This document shows, piece by piece, positions 18,581-27,556 of a DNA stretch of 64,000 nt. Under the pieces are notes generated by a model that saw nothing but the letters and a program-made list of their open reading frames with translations, was not told where the DNA came from and did not search any database. The stretch lies in NCBI GenBank assembly GCA_016794625.1, contig JAEUGY010000009.1, positions 48,330 through 112,329 of the forward strand. The letters are read 5' to 3'. The translations under genes and the position numbers were made by a program. Within the stretch, counting starts at the first letter, position 1. Every line of letters begins with the position of its first letter. The stretch is from Opitutaceae bacterium (GTDB lineage Bacteria > Verrucomicrobiota > Verrucomicrobiia > Opitutales > Opitutaceae).

Positions 18581-19402
18581 ATGGACCTCGACTCCACCTA
18601 CCTACGCACGGCGCCCGATCCGCAACACGCGATCGACTTGTTCAAAGGGGAATGGTCGTCCCAGCTGCCGCCGCTGCCCGCCAGCCAGCCCGGGCAGGCC
18701 GGTCGCGTGGTGTCCAGCGGCACCACACCGCTGTTCGCCGACCCTCGCATCGACTGGGCCGCGGATCGCCTGGGCGAGTGGGGATTCCCTCTGGCGGGTC
18801 GCCGGATCCTGGAACTTGGACCGCTCGAGGCCGGCCACACCGCCATGCTTTGCCAAAAAGGCGCGGCGGAGGTGGTGGCGATCGAGGCGAACAAACGCAG
18901 CTACCTGAAGTGCCTGGTGGTCAAAGAACTCTACCAGCTCAACCAAGCCCGTTTTCTCCTTGGCGAGTCGATCGAGTACCTGCGTGAAACCAAGGAGGTC
19001 TTCGACGTGGGCATCGCCAGCGGCATCCTCTACCACATGGCCAACCCGGTCGAGCTGCTCGCCCTGCTCGCCCAGCGCTGCCGCGCGGTGTTTCTATGGA
19101 CGGTCTTCTATGATCCGGCGTTCTATGAGCGTTTTCCGGAAAAGAAGGCCACCTTCAGCCCGCCGGAGCCGGTGAACTTCGGTGGTTTTCAGCATCAGGT
19201 CCATCGGCACCATTATGGTGAAGCCCTGGACTGGAACGGGTTCTGCGGAGGCGCCCAGCCCTATTGTCACTGGCTGGAGCGCGACGACATCCTCGGCGCC
19301 CTCGCCCACTTCGGCCTGAAACGGCAGGCCTACTTCACCACGGAAAATGTGCACGCCACCGCCTTGCAGGCCGTGGCCATGCGCGAAGAGCCTCGGACAT
19401 GA
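18581..19402 (+). CDS. SAM-dependent class I methyltransferase
   Basis: The 273-residue product has a Rossmann-type methyltransferase core: motif I RRILELGPLEAGHTAML near residue 75, an acidic residue ending strand two (VVAIEANKRSYLKCL) and a later FDVGIASGILYHMANPVEL, the usual motif around strand four. The YHMANP segment resembles CmoB/DUF1698-type enzymes, but the substrate is unknown. I use the ATG at 18581 rather than an open frame from 18506 because the latter adds only a proline/serine-rich leader. The TGA overlaps a possible ATG start (ATGA at 19399) for the downstream pyrR reading frame, so it may be co-transcribed with the pyrimidine genes. Confidence 0.78.
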   Translation: MDLDSTYLRTAPDPQHAIDLFKGEWSSQLPPLPASQPGQAGRVVSSGTTPLFADPRIDWAADRLGEWGFPLAGRRILELGPLEAGHTAMLCQKGAAEVVAIEANKRSYLKCLVVKELYQLNQARFLLGESIEYLRETKEVFDVGIASGILYHMANPVELLALLAQRCRAVFLWTVFYDPAFYERFPEKKATFSPPEPVNFGGFQHQVHRHHYGEALDWNGFCGGAQPYCHWLERDDILGALAHFGLKRQAYFTTENVHATALQAVAMREEPRT

Positions 19403-19503
19403 GTGCGGCCCCCCGTCCGCGCCCCTCCAGAGCCGGGCCGCGCCGGTCACCGATTGATTTTCCCGCTTGTCCGGGGTCGCCGACACCGGCACAACCGGGC
19501 CTC

Positions 19504-20040
19504 GTGTCTGTCGCGAAATCGCTCTCCGCCGCCGAGATCCACACCGCACTGGACCGCCTTTGCCAGGCGATCGCTGCGCGTCATCCGTCCGATTCCAAAC
19601 TGGTCCTGCTCGGCATCGCCAACGGAGGCATCACCCTGGTGCGTCGTCTCGGCGCCCGGCTGCGGCAAAAGTATGTCGGGACCCTCGACATCTCGTTTCA
19701 CCGCGACGACATCGGCCGCAATCCAATCCCCAAGGAGTTTTCGCCCACGGTCATTCCCACGGATGTGAATGGCGCCGTGGTGATCCTCGTGGACGACGTG
19801 CTCTTCACCGGCCGCACGGTCAAGGCCGCGCTCGACGAGCTGTTCGACCATGGCCGGCCCGCGCGGGTCGAACTCGCGGTGCTGATCGACCGCGGCGGCC
19901 ACCGGCTGCCCATCAAGGCTGACTACGTGGGCATCGCCCTCGAGGTGACGGATCGCGAAAAGGTCGAGGTCTCCCTCGATCCCGCGCACCCGGCCAACGA
20001 CACCGTCCGCATCCTTCCCGCCAAGTCCGTCGCCCGCTGA
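19504..20040 (+). CDS. pyrR: PyrR, pyr operon regulator / uracil phosphoribosyltransferase
   Basis: From the GTG at 19504 the product is 178 residues, the normal PyrR length, beginning SVAKSLSAAEIHTALDRL as in the family. It has the PRPP-binding loop VVILVDDVLFTGRTVKAAL (about residues 92-110) and the SFHRDDIGRNP segment specific to PyrR. PyrR senses UMP and PRPP to control pyrimidine genes, often through mRNA attenuation, and has uracil phosphoribosyltransferase activity. An earlier ATG at 19399 overlaps the methyltransferase stop and would add 35 low-complexity residues. pyrB follows after 24 bases. I saw no recognisable PyrR-binding RNA leader in the upstream gap. Confidence 0.88.
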   Translation: MSVAKSLSAAEIHTALDRLCQAIAARHPSDSKLVLLGIANGGITLVRRLGARLRQKYVGTLDISFHRDDIGRNPIPKEFSPTVIPTDVNGAVVILVDDVLFTGRTVKAALDELFDHGRPARVELAVLIDRGGHRLPIKADYVGIALEVTDREKVEVSLDPAHPANDTVRILPAKSVAR

Positions 20041-20064
20041 CCGCCCGCCCTTCCTTTCCGCTCC

Positions 20065-21009
20065 ATGCCCTGGACCCGCCGCCACCTGCTCACCCTCGAG
20101 GAACTCAGCCTCGCCGAGATCGACCAGATCCACGCGACCGCGACCGCCTTCAAGAAGATCCTCCAGCGCAATGTGAAGAAGGTCCCCGCCCTGCGCGGTA
20201 AGACCATCGTCAACCTCTTCCTCGAACCAAGCACGCGCACGCGCATGGCGTTCGACATGGCGGCGAAGCGGCTCAGCGCCGATGTCATCTCCCTCGACGG
20301 TGCCAGCTCCTCCACCACCAAGGGCGAGACCCTGCGCGACACCGCGCAGAACATCCAGGCGCTCAACGCCGACATGATCGTGCTCCGGCACGCCGCCTCG
20401 GGCTCGCCGCTGTACCTCTCCCGCATCCTCGACATCCCCGTGATCAATGCGGGCGACGGCGCCCATGAACATCCCACGCAGGGACTTTTGGATACGTTCA
20501 CGATGCGCGAGCGCCTCGGCAACATGAAGGGACGCAAGGTCGTCATCCTGGGCGACATCCTCTTCAGCCGTGTCGCGCGCTCCAACATTCACGCCCTCTC
20601 GAAAATGGGCGCCGCGGTGACCCTCTGCGGCCCGTCCACCCTCGTGCCCGACTGGTTCACCGACATGGGCGTCAAGGTCTCCCACGACCTCAAGTCAGCC
20701 CTCGCCGACGCCGAGGTGGTCATGCTTCTGCGCATCCAGCACGAGCGCCAGTCGAACGGCCATTTCCCTTCGTTGGGCGAATACACCAGCATGTTCGGCC
20801 TGAACAAGACCCGCGCCTCCTGGCTGAGTCCCAAGGCGATCATCATGCACCCGGGCCCGATCAACCGCGGAGTCGAGATCGACAGCGAACTGGCGGACGG
20901 CGACCGCAGCGTCATCCTCGAACAGGTGACCAACGGCATCGCAGTGCGCATGGCCGTGCTCTACCTGTGCTTCGGCGGCCAGCCCGAGTCGGTCGTGACG
21001 GTCGACTGA
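20065..21009 (+). CDS. pyrB: Aspartate carbamoyltransferase catalytic subunit
   Basis: The 314-residue product has the carbamoyl-phosphate motif STRTRMAFDMAAKRL, the HAASGSPLYLSR segment and the substrate motif NAGDGAHEHPTQGLLDTF. These define aspartate carbamoyltransferase, the first committed step of UMP synthesis. The length is normal for class B or C enzymes. No pyrI regulatory subunit is present. It follows pyrR by 24 bases and precedes pyrC by 38, so pyrR-pyrB-pyrC is one operon. The two enzymes may associate as in bacteria where ATCase and dihydroorotase form a complex, but that is inference. Confidence 0.95.
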   Translation: MPWTRRHLLTLEELSLAEIDQIHATATAFKKILQRNVKKVPALRGKTIVNLFLEPSTRTRMAFDMAAKRLSADVISLDGASSSTTKGETLRDTAQNIQALNADMIVLRHAASGSPLYLSRILDIPVINAGDGAHEHPTQGLLDTFTMRERLGNMKGRKVVILGDILFSRVARSNIHALSKMGAAVTLCGPSTLVPDWFTDMGVKVSHDLKSALADAEVVMLLRIQHERQSNGHFPSLGEYTSMFGLNKTRASWLSPKAIIMHPGPINRGVEIDSELADGDRSVILEQVTNGIAVRMAVLYLCFGGQPESVVTVD

Positions 21010-21047
21010 TCCGCCCCTCCCGCCCTCTCAACCGGATCCCTTCTCTC

Positions 21048-22337
21048 ATGCCTGCCCTTTGGATACAAAACGCCCGGGTCATCGACCCTGCCGCCAAACG
21101 CGACGCCGTGGGCGATCTCTTCATCGACCAAGGCCGGATCGTGGCGCCGCTCTCCGCCGCCGCGCGCAAGCGGGCCCGCAAGATTGACGCCGCGGGCCTC
21201 GTCGCCTGCCCCGGGCTGGTCGATATTCACGTCCATTTCCGCGAACCCGGCCAGACCCACAAGGAAACCATCGCGACCGGCAGCCGCGCCGCCGCCGCCG
21301 GCGGGTTCACCACGGTGGTCTGCATGCCGAACACCTCGCCACCCGCGGACAACGCCGGCACGATCCAGTTCATCAAGGACGCCGTCCAGCGCGACGCGGT
21401 CATCAAGGTGCTGCCCACCGGGTGCATCACCGCCGGCATGAAGGGCCAGGCCCTCGCCCCGATCGGTTCGCTCAAGCGGGCCGGGGTCGTCGCCATCACC
21501 GACGACGGCGACTGCGTGCAGTCCAATGAGCTCATGCGGCGCGCGCTCGAATACGCCCGCATGTTCGACCTGCCGGTGATGGACCACTGTCAGGACGCTT
21601 CCATGACCCAGGGCGCGGTCATGAACGAAGGCGTCATGTCGACCCGGCTCGGGCTGCGCGGCTGGCCGAACGCGGCTGAGGACCTGATCGTCGCCCGCAA
21701 CGCCATCCTCTCCGAGTACACCGGCGCGCATGTGCACATGCAGCACATCTCGTCGAAATTCTCGGTCGACATCCTGCGCCGGGCCAAGGCGCGCGGAGTC
21801 CGGGTGACCGCCGAGGCGACGCCGCATCACTTCTCGCTCACCGACGACCTGCTCTCGGGCTACGACACGCACTTCAAGATGAACCCGCCCCTGCGCACCG
21901 AGGCCGACCGGCTGGAGCTGATCGAGGGCTTGCGCGACGGCACGCTCGACTGCATCGCCACCGACCACGCCCCGCACACCGACTACGAGAAGGACAAGGA
22001 GTTCGATTTCGCCCCTAATGGTATTCTGGGATTGGAGACGGCTCTGGCGGTGTCGCTCGAGACCCTGGTGCGCAAGAGCCGTTTCAAGCTCGCCACCGTG
22101 GTCGACCTGCTGACCCGCAAGCCGGCCCAGATCCTCCGACTGCCCGCCGGCACCCTGGCCGAGGGCGCGGCCGCCGACGTGTGTGTATTTGATCCCGAGG
22201 AGTCGTGGCTCTACGACGCCAAGAAGGGTTACAGCAAGTCGATCAACTCCCCCTGGCACGGACAGACCCTGCGGGGCCGTGTCCGCCTCACCCTCTCCGA
22301 CGGCCGGATCGTGCACGAGGTCGCACGCGCGGGCTGA
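21048..22337 (+). CDS. pyrC: Dihydroorotase
   Basis: The 429-residue class I dihydroorotase has the metal motif DIHVHFREPGQTHKETI near residue 60, later PHHFSLTDD, and the catalytic TDHAPHTDYEK near residue 305. It ring-closes carbamoyl aspartate to dihydroorotate. The ATG at 21048 starts the expected MPALWIQNARVID strand; the longer frame back to 20967 overlaps pyrB and is not credible. The sequence shows all expected histidines, so it should be a true enzyme rather than the inactive PyrC' type. It is the third gene of the pyrimidine operon. Confidence 0.95.
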   Translation: MPALWIQNARVIDPAAKRDAVGDLFIDQGRIVAPLSAAARKRARKIDAAGLVACPGLVDIHVHFREPGQTHKETIATGSRAAAAGGFTTVVCMPNTSPPADNAGTIQFIKDAVQRDAVIKVLPTGCITAGMKGQALAPIGSLKRAGVVAITDDGDCVQSNELMRRALEYARMFDLPVMDHCQDASMTQGAVMNEGVMSTRLGLRGWPNAAEDLIVARNAILSEYTGAHVHMQHISSKFSVDILRRAKARGVRVTAEATPHHFSLTDDLLSGYDTHFKMNPPLRTEADRLELIEGLRDGTLDCIATDHAPHTDYEKDKEFDFAPNGILGLETALAVSLETLVRKSRFKLATVVDLLTRKPAQILRLPAGTLAEGAAADVCVFDPEESWLYDAKKGYSKSINSPWHGQTLRGRVRLTLSDGRIVHEVARAG

Positions 22338-22418
22338 GCGGCGCGGGATGCCTCGCCCGGGCCGTCGCCGCGGCGCTCGTGCATCATTCCCCTCGCCCCT
22401 CGAGCCCGAACCCACGTC

Positions 22419-23285
22419 ATGGAGCTGCCCGAACTGACCCCCGGAGTGATCGCCTTTCTGGTGGTGGAGGCGATTCTCTACCTCGGAGGGATCGTGACTT
22501 TCTTCGTCTGGCAGTTCGGCCGGAATGCCGAGCAACGGCGCGAACTCCGGCTCGCCCCGTGGAACGTGCCGCTCAGTGATTTCCTGCTCGGCGCACTCAT
22601 CGTGGTGGTCGCGGGGCTGTCGCTCCAGCTGGCCCTGGCGAGTCTGCAGCGCGTCGTGCCCGACCGGCTCGACGCCGATGCCTGGATGATCGTGCAGGGC
22701 GCCGGGTTTCAGTTCGGTCTGCTGCTGGGTGCGATCGCCGCCATTCGCCTCCTGCGCCCGCGTTCCACGCTGCCAGGCGGTGACCCGGCACCGGAACTCA
22801 CCGCCGTGCCCGTGCCGCCGCCCGCGATCGGCACGCTGGCCGGCGGCTTCACCCTCTTTCTGGTCGCGCTGCCCTTGGTGCTTTCCGTTTCCCTCGTCTG
22901 GCAATGGCTCCTCCAGACCGCGGGCATGGAGCTTGATCAGCAGGAGATGATCGACCTGCTGCGCAACAATGATTCGCCCTTCGTCATCGGAGGCCTGGCG
23001 GTGCTCGCCGTCGGCGTCGCTCCCATCGCGGAGGAGGCCATCTTCCGCGCCGGTCTCTTTCGCTACCTGCGCACCCGAATCCCGCGCCCGGTTGCCCTGC
23101 TTCTCTCGTCCCTGGTCTTTGCGTCGCTTCACGCCAACGCCGTGGCCTTCGCCCCGCTCGTCGCCCTCGGCATCCTGCTCTGCCTGGCGTACGAACGCAC
23201 GGGACGCATCGCCATCCCGATGGTCGCCCACGCGCTCTTCAACTTGCACACGATGCTGCTCCTGCTGGCAGGCATCGATGTCTGA
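22419..23285 (+). CDS. CPBP (Abi/CAAX) family intramembrane metalloprotease
   Basis: The 288-residue membrane protein has several hydrophobic helices and the three CPBP motifs: EEAIFR (Glu205, Glu206, Arg210), FASLHAN (His238) and HALFN (His271, Asn275). Family members are glutamate-type intramembrane proteases or prenyl-protein endopeptidases and also occur as immunity proteins. The target here is unknown. It lies 81 bases after pyrC and 29 before thiL, in the same direction. There is no bacteriocin-like gene next to it, so a housekeeping role is more likely than immunity. Confidence 0.88.
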   Translation: MELPELTPGVIAFLVVEAILYLGGIVTFFVWQFGRNAEQRRELRLAPWNVPLSDFLLGALIVVVAGLSLQLALASLQRVVPDRLDADAWMIVQGAGFQFGLLLGAIAAIRLLRPRSTLPGGDPAPELTAVPVPPPAIGTLAGGFTLFLVALPLVLSVSLVWQWLLQTAGMELDQQEMIDLLRNNDSPFVIGGLAVLAVGVAPIAEEAIFRAGLFRYLRTRIPRPVALLLSSLVFASLHANAVAFAPLVALGILLCLAYERTGRIAIPMVAHALFNLHTMLLLLAGIDV

Positions 23286-23314
23286 GGACCCGGACCGTCG
23301 CGACTCCGGACGCC

Positions 23315-24319
23315 ATGCATCCTTTCTCGGCCCATCCCCCGGAAACCGTTTCCGCCCTCGGCGAGCGTCGGTTGATCGAGGCCATCCGTCGCTGGCTCGG
23401 CGATACCTCGCCCCGGACGCCGTTTGGCATCGGGGACGATTGCGCGGTGCTGCCGATCATTCCGGGACACTCCCTCCTGACCGTCGATCCAGTCATCTAC
23501 GGCGAACACTTTGACGATGCGGTTTCACCCCAGGCCGCCGGGGAGAAACTGTTCAAACGCAACCTCAGCGACATCGCCGCCATGGGTGGACGCCCGGTGG
23601 CGGCGGTGGTGGCCCTGGCCTTCGACGGCCGCCTGAAGACCCGCTGGTTGGCGGCGTTCTACCGGGGACTCGCGGCGGTCAGCCGGCGCTACCAGGTGCC
23701 CATCGTCGGCGGCGACATCGCCCGCCAACGCGAGGGCGTGGTGGCCACCCTGACACTGCTCGGACGCGCGGCCTCCCGCGTGGTGACCCGGACCGGTGCA
23801 CGTCCGGGCGACGCCCTCTACGTCACGGGTCGTCTCGGCGGCAGCCGGCTGCGTCACCATTGGGCGTTCACCCCCCGCCTGGAACAGGGGGCCTGGCTGG
23901 CCCGGCAACGCGGCGTGCGGTCGATGATGGATGTGAGTGACGGCCTGGCCAAGGACCTCCTCGCGCTCGCCCCGGCCGGCACCGTTCCGGCCCTCGACGG
24001 CGCCGCGCTTCCGGTCAGTGCCGCCGCCCGACGCCTCGCCCGCACTTCGGGCCGCACCGCCATCGATCATGCGCTGAGCGACGGCGAGGACTACGAGCTG
24101 GTGTTTTCCTTCGCCGCCGACGCTCCGGCCGGACCGTTCGAAGCGCGCTGGCGCCGGACCTTTCCCTCCCTACCCCTCACCCGGATCGGCCGGTTCCTTC
24201 CACCGGCGGAGGCCCGTGCCGCCGACGCCCTCGACCTCGGTGCCTATCACGGTTTCGAGCACCTCGCCCACCGCCCCGACGCGCACCGGAAGCCGCGCCG
24301 GCGCCGCCCGTCGCCATGA
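23315..24319 (+). CDS. thiL: Thiamine-monophosphate kinase
   Basis: The 334-residue product has the AIR-synthase-like fold of ThiL: FGIGDDCAVLP near the N-terminus, a metal-binding DPVIYGEHFD, LFKRNLSDIAAMGG, PIVGGDIAR and MDVSDGLAKDL, followed by SDGEDYELVFSF. ThiL phosphorylates thiamine monophosphate to the active diphosphate using ATP. The usual D-x-x-V-E-G-x-H-F stretch reads DPVIYGEHF here, a tolerable variant. The stop overlaps the tsaE start by four bases (ATGA), indicating coupled translation. It is a housekeeping gene; the annotation is firm. Confidence 0.93.
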   Translation: MHPFSAHPPETVSALGERRLIEAIRRWLGDTSPRTPFGIGDDCAVLPIIPGHSLLTVDPVIYGEHFDDAVSPQAAGEKLFKRNLSDIAAMGGRPVAAVVALAFDGRLKTRWLAAFYRGLAAVSRRYQVPIVGGDIARQREGVVATLTLLGRAASRVVTRTGARPGDALYVTGRLGGSRLRHHWAFTPRLEQGAWLARQRGVRSMMDVSDGLAKDLLALAPAGTVPALDGAALPVSAAARRLARTSGRTAIDHALSDGEDYELVFSFAADAPAGPFEARWRRTFPSLPLTRIGRFLPPAEARAADALDLGAYHGFEHLAHRPDAHRKPRRRRPSP

Positions 24320-24750
24320 CCCCGTTCGATCAGCTCCGCCGCGGAGTCACCACGTCGTCCGCCCACGAGACCCAGGAACTCGCCGCCGCGTGGGCCCGGA
24401 CCCTGCCCCCCGACTGCACCCTCGCGCTCCATGGCAACCTGGGCGTGGGAAAGACCACGTTTGTCCAGGGACTCGCCCGAGGCTTCGGTATTGGGGAACC
24501 CGTGACCAGCCCGACCTTCACCATCTTCACCCTGCACCGGGGCCGGAACCGCACCCTCATTCACCTCGATGCCTACCGACTCCAAAGCGATCGCGAAATC
24601 GAAGGCCTCATGCTTGAGGATTTCCTCATTTCTCCCTGGTGCCTCGCCGTCGAGTGGCCCGAGCGACTCGCGCCCTGGCTGCCGGCCGACGCCCTGCACC
24701 TCGAATTTGGCATCACCCCCGACGAGCGCCACACCATCAAGGTGCGTTGA
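24316..24750 (+). CDS. tsaE: tRNA threonylcarbamoyladenosine biosynthesis ATPase TsaE
   Basis: The 144-residue P-loop protein has Walker A GNLGVGKTTF (residues 40-49) and FVQGLARGFG, then the family motif VTSPTFTIF, HLDAYRL and a C-terminal VEWPERL. TsaE is the ATPase that assists TsaD and TsaB in making the t6A modification of tRNAs reading ANN codons. The start overlaps thiL by four bases. Its 3' end overlaps the convergent gene below by 14 bases. The annotation is firm. Confidence 0.94.
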   Translation: MTPFDQLRRGVTTSSAHETQELAAAWARTLPPDCTLALHGNLGVGKTTFVQGLARGFGIGEPVTSPTFTIFTLHRGRNRTLIHLDAYRLQSDREIEGLMLEDFLISPWCLAVEWPERLAPWLPADALHLEFGITPDERHTIKVR

Positions 24751-25300
24751 CCGGAGGCGGCGCGCCGCCGCCCGGATCCGCGGCCGGCTTCCCGGCCGGC
24801 TTCGGCTCCCCCACCAGCACGCTCAGCTGGGCCTGCACCTGGACGAAAAACTCCGGATTGAGATCACCGGCCGGAATCTCGAACAGCTGCTTGGACTTCG
24901 TGTGTTCGACCACGGTGCGCAGCCCGTCGGCGGTCCGACCCTTCGGCTTGAGCAGGCGTTTGCGTTCCAGCATGAGCGCCAGAAATTGCACCAGCCGCGC
25001 ATTCTCCGGGGTCAGTTCGGCCGTAGGATCCGCGAGCGTCAGAAACAGGGTCTCGGCCGTCAGCTTCAGTGTGCGCTCACTCGAATCCCCGGCCTTGCGC
25101 GGTTTGAACAGGTGCACCCAGCGACAGACCACCACGCCGGTCGGGGTGAAGCCCGGCACCGCCGACTCCACCAGATCATAGCGCACAATCTCGGTCTGGG
25201 CCGGATCGCGCACCAGGTAGCTCACCACACGCTGACCCGCCGCAAACACTTCATGCGTGATCGAGCAGGAGGTGCCGAGCGGCTGCAGATTCAACTCCAT
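24737..25300 (-). CDS. Conserved-looking protein of unknown function
   Basis: I do not recognise a family. The 187-residue soluble protein starts at the ATG at 25300 (MELNLQPLGTSCSITHEVF). A purine-rich AAGAAAGG just upstream is a good ribosome-binding site and decides against the longer open frame to 25570. The N-terminal 90 residues are strand-rich (VVSYLVRDP, EIVRYDLVES, VVVCRWVHLFKP). A helical segment (LTPENARLVQFLALMLERKRLLKPKG) and a low-complexity Pro/Gly/Ala tail follow. The N-terminal part reads like a compact beta domain with a conserved CRW motif. It overlaps the end of tsaE and is divergent from the phosphoesterase gene 58 bases away. Confidence 0.7.
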   Translation of the reverse strand: MELNLQPLGTSCSITHEVFAAGQRVVSYLVRDPAQTEIVRYDLVESAVPGFTPTGVVVCRWVHLFKPRKAGDSSERTLKLTAETLFLTLADPTAELTPENARLVQFLALMLERKRLLKPKGRTADGLRTVVEHTKSKQLFEIPAGDLNPEFFVQVQAQLSVLVGEPKPAGKPAADPGGGAPPPVNAP

Positions 25301-25358
25301 AGGCCTTTCTTGTTTACTTCCCCACCCCAGCATAGCTAGCAAATTTCTGCCCGCACGC

Positions 25359-26018
25359 ATGAACGGACGCCTTATCGCCATCGGCGACATCCACGGTTGC
25401 CACGCCGAGTTCGCTGAACTCCTCGATCGGGTGGAACTGACGGCGGATGACCAGCTCGTTCTGCTCGGCGATCTCGTCAATCGCGGACCCGACAGCCTCA
25501 AGGTCATCGACTTAGCCAAGCAGCACCGCGCCATCTCGCTGCTGGGCAACCATGAACTCCGGCTGCTCAATTATCGCAAAACAAAGGACTCATCCTACCT
25601 GAAGGAGACGGATGAAGACACCTTTGGCCGGCTGCGGCCCGACGATTGGACCTACCTGGAGGCGATGCCGCTCACCCATGAGGTGGCTGAGTTGCAGACC
25701 GTCTTTGTGCATGGAGGCTTTCTGCCCAATGAACCGTGGGGCAAACAGCCCGCTCAGGTGGTGACCCGCATCCAGGTCATCGATTCCGCCGGCAAGCCGC
25801 GCAAGCGGGCGGACTGCGAAGACTGCCCCGCCTGGGCCGACCTGTGGAGCGGACCGCCTTTCGTGGTCTATGGCCACACGCCGCGTCCGGAAATCTACAA
25901 GTTGAAATGGTCGGTCGGCATCGACACCGCCTGCGTCATGGGCGGTCACCTCACGGCCTACATTCTTCCGGAGAAACGGTACGTACAGGTGAAGGCTCGG
26001 CGGAAGTACTACGCTTGA
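25359..26018 (+). CDS. Calcineurin-like metallophosphoesterase (Ser/Thr phosphatase-like)
   Basis: The 219-residue product shows the full metallophosphoesterase motif set: GDIHG (Asp10, His12), GDLVNRGPDS (Asp38), GNHE (Asn64, His65), a distal VHGGF and YGHTPRPEIYKL. The overall pattern resembles bacterial PrpA-type Ser/Thr phosphatases and ApaH-like diadenosine tetraphosphatases. The exact substrate cannot be told from sequence. I start at the ATG at 25359, the first residue of the MNGRLIAIGDIHG strand. It shares a 58-base divergent promoter region with the unknown gene on the other strand. Confidence 0.88.
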   Translation: MNGRLIAIGDIHGCHAEFAELLDRVELTADDQLVLLGDLVNRGPDSLKVIDLAKQHRAISLLGNHELRLLNYRKTKDSSYLKETDEDTFGRLRPDDWTYLEAMPLTHEVAELQTVFVHGGFLPNEPWGKQPAQVVTRIQVIDSAGKPRKRADCEDCPAWADLWSGPPFVVYGHTPRPEIYKLKWSVGIDTACVMGGHLTAYILPEKRYVQVKARRKYYA

Positions 26019-26143
26019 GGCGCACGCACCGAGCCCGCTCCCAAGCAGGTTCGGATTCCCTCTCGACCCGCCCTTCGTTTCGGACAGACTCCGACTGCAG
26101 GCGGCGCGCCCACCCCCGTGTCCCTCGCGCGCCGCGTCCCGTC

Positions 26144-27535
26144 ATGTCCCCTCGCTTCTCCTCTTTTCGTTCGCCGAACACGGCCCTCGGAGGGCTGCTG
26201 CTGGTGTTGGTGCTGATGCTGGCAGGCTGTCTGCATGAGCGCCTCACCTGGTCCCCCGATGGCCGGCAGGCCGCGGTCATCACCCTCGATGGACTGTACC
26301 TCACGGATGCCGCCGGCACGCTCAGCCCGCTCCTCCTGCCTGGAGCCTACCGCGCTGCCTGGTGCCCGGACTCGCGCCGACTCGTGGTCGCACGGAAACG
26401 TGAGCTGAAGACCTTCCAGGATCTCGCCACCCTGCTGGGCCCCGTCCGCACCCAAGCCCTCATCGACAAGGCGGAAGCGGTGTGGCAACCGTGGAAACGG
26501 AAGCCGGTCGGGGACGAAAAGACGCCTGACTTCAAGATCGACCGCGACAGCGGCGCCGTCGCCCTCTATCTGCGCGAACACCACCGCGAACGCCTGCGAG
26601 AGCGCTTCGCCGATCACTGGAACGACATCGAGTCCGCAACGGCCGAGTGGCACACGTTGTCGGTCGTTCGCGTCGCGCCTGGTCTGCTCGAACCCGAAGT
26701 GACCCTGCAGGAGGGGCTGTGCGAATTCACCCAGATCCTTCCCGCGCCTTCAGGTAGCGCAGTCGCCTGGGTTGCGCCCGTGGAGCTGGGAGCCGATTCC
26801 GACCCCAGCCTCCACCTCTGGCTCACGCCAATCAACGGCCAGAAATCACCGGTCGTCGTCGCCCGCCACGTCGCCGGCTTCCCTGACTGGGCGGCGGACG
26901 GGCGCAGCTTGGTGGTTCTCCGAAGCACCGGACGCGCGCCCGGAGGCGATGACCTTCGTCTCGGCTCACTCACGACCTATCCCGTACTCTCCGCGGAAGG
27001 ACAGCTCCTCGCAGAGTCGAAAGGCGAGGACCTGGCCGGCTTGATCTTCAATGACACCAGCCGCATCCGCGGATTGCGGGACGGACGCGTGCTGTTCAAC
27101 GCCACCGCCTTTGCGCTGCCGATGGTCGTCAGTGAAGACCCGCCCCTGCGCGACGAGTTTTTCGTGGTCGACCCCATGACCCGCCGGATCACGCGACTCC
27201 TCGCTCCCGGCGTGCTCGATCTCCTGCCCAAGTCGCTGGCGCAGGTTGAGGTGAGTCCGGACGAAGCACACCTGCTTGTCAGCGATGACAGCGGCAAGGT
27301 CTGGTTGCTCACGCTGGCCGACGCTCGGGTGGAGGTCATCTGTGCCGGCTTCGGCAAAGGCGATTCCATCGCGCCCGCGTGGCGCGCACCGGGAGACTTC
27401 ACCTACCGCAAACCCGGTGGCCTTCGGAACGATCTGATTCAGCGCAGCGGAGGGAAGGAGACGGTGCTCAGCCGCACCTGGCCGGCAGAGGTGCTCGCCC
27501 GGCTCGTTGAATCGCCCGAGCCCGGGGCGAAGTGA
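26144..27535 (+). CDS. Lipoprotein with WD40/TolB-like propeller repeats
   Basis: The 463-residue product has a lipoprotein signal peptide (GGLLLVLVLMLAGC, lipid-accepting Cys29). Propeller-type repeats follow: LTWSPDGRQAAVITLDGLYL, AAWCPDSRRLVVAR, VAGFPDWAADGRSLVVLR and VEVSPDEAHLLVSDDSGKVWLLTL. These resemble the TolB/WD40-like beta-propeller. The blades are interrupted by a helical insertion (about residues 85-170), so the fold is irregular. The function is unknown; surface or periplasmic display of a binding propeller is inferred. The ATG at 26144 gives the signal peptide; the open frame back to 25736 is an artefact of the phosphoesterase coding region. Confidence 0.75.
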   Translation: MSPRFSSFRSPNTALGGLLLVLVLMLAGCLHERLTWSPDGRQAAVITLDGLYLTDAAGTLSPLLLPGAYRAAWCPDSRRLVVARKRELKTFQDLATLLGPVRTQALIDKAEAVWQPWKRKPVGDEKTPDFKIDRDSGAVALYLREHHRERLRERFADHWNDIESATAEWHTLSVVRVAPGLLEPEVTLQEGLCEFTQILPAPSGSAVAWVAPVELGADSDPSLHLWLTPINGQKSPVVVARHVAGFPDWAADGRSLVVLRSTGRAPGGDDLRLGSLTTYPVLSAEGQLLAESKGEDLAGLIFNDTSRIRGLRDGRVLFNATAFALPMVVSEDPPLRDEFFVVDPMTRRITRLLAPGVLDLLPKSLAQVEVSPDEAHLLVSDDSGKVWLLTLADARVEVICAGFGKGDSIAPAWRAPGDFTYRKPGGLRNDLIQRSGGKETVLSRTWPAEVLARLVESPEPGAK

Positions 27536-27556
27536 CACGCCGGATGCCGCGGGATT

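Noticed and set aside
20961..23249. Minus-strand frame of about 760 codons opposite pyrC and the CPBP gene
   Set aside because: It mirrors conserved enzymes on the other strand and has charged, repeat-like composition without a domain.
22419..23285. Bacteriocin immunity protein (Abi type)
   Set aside because: No bacteriocin or export genes are near and the neighbours are housekeeping genes, so a general CPBP protease is more likely.
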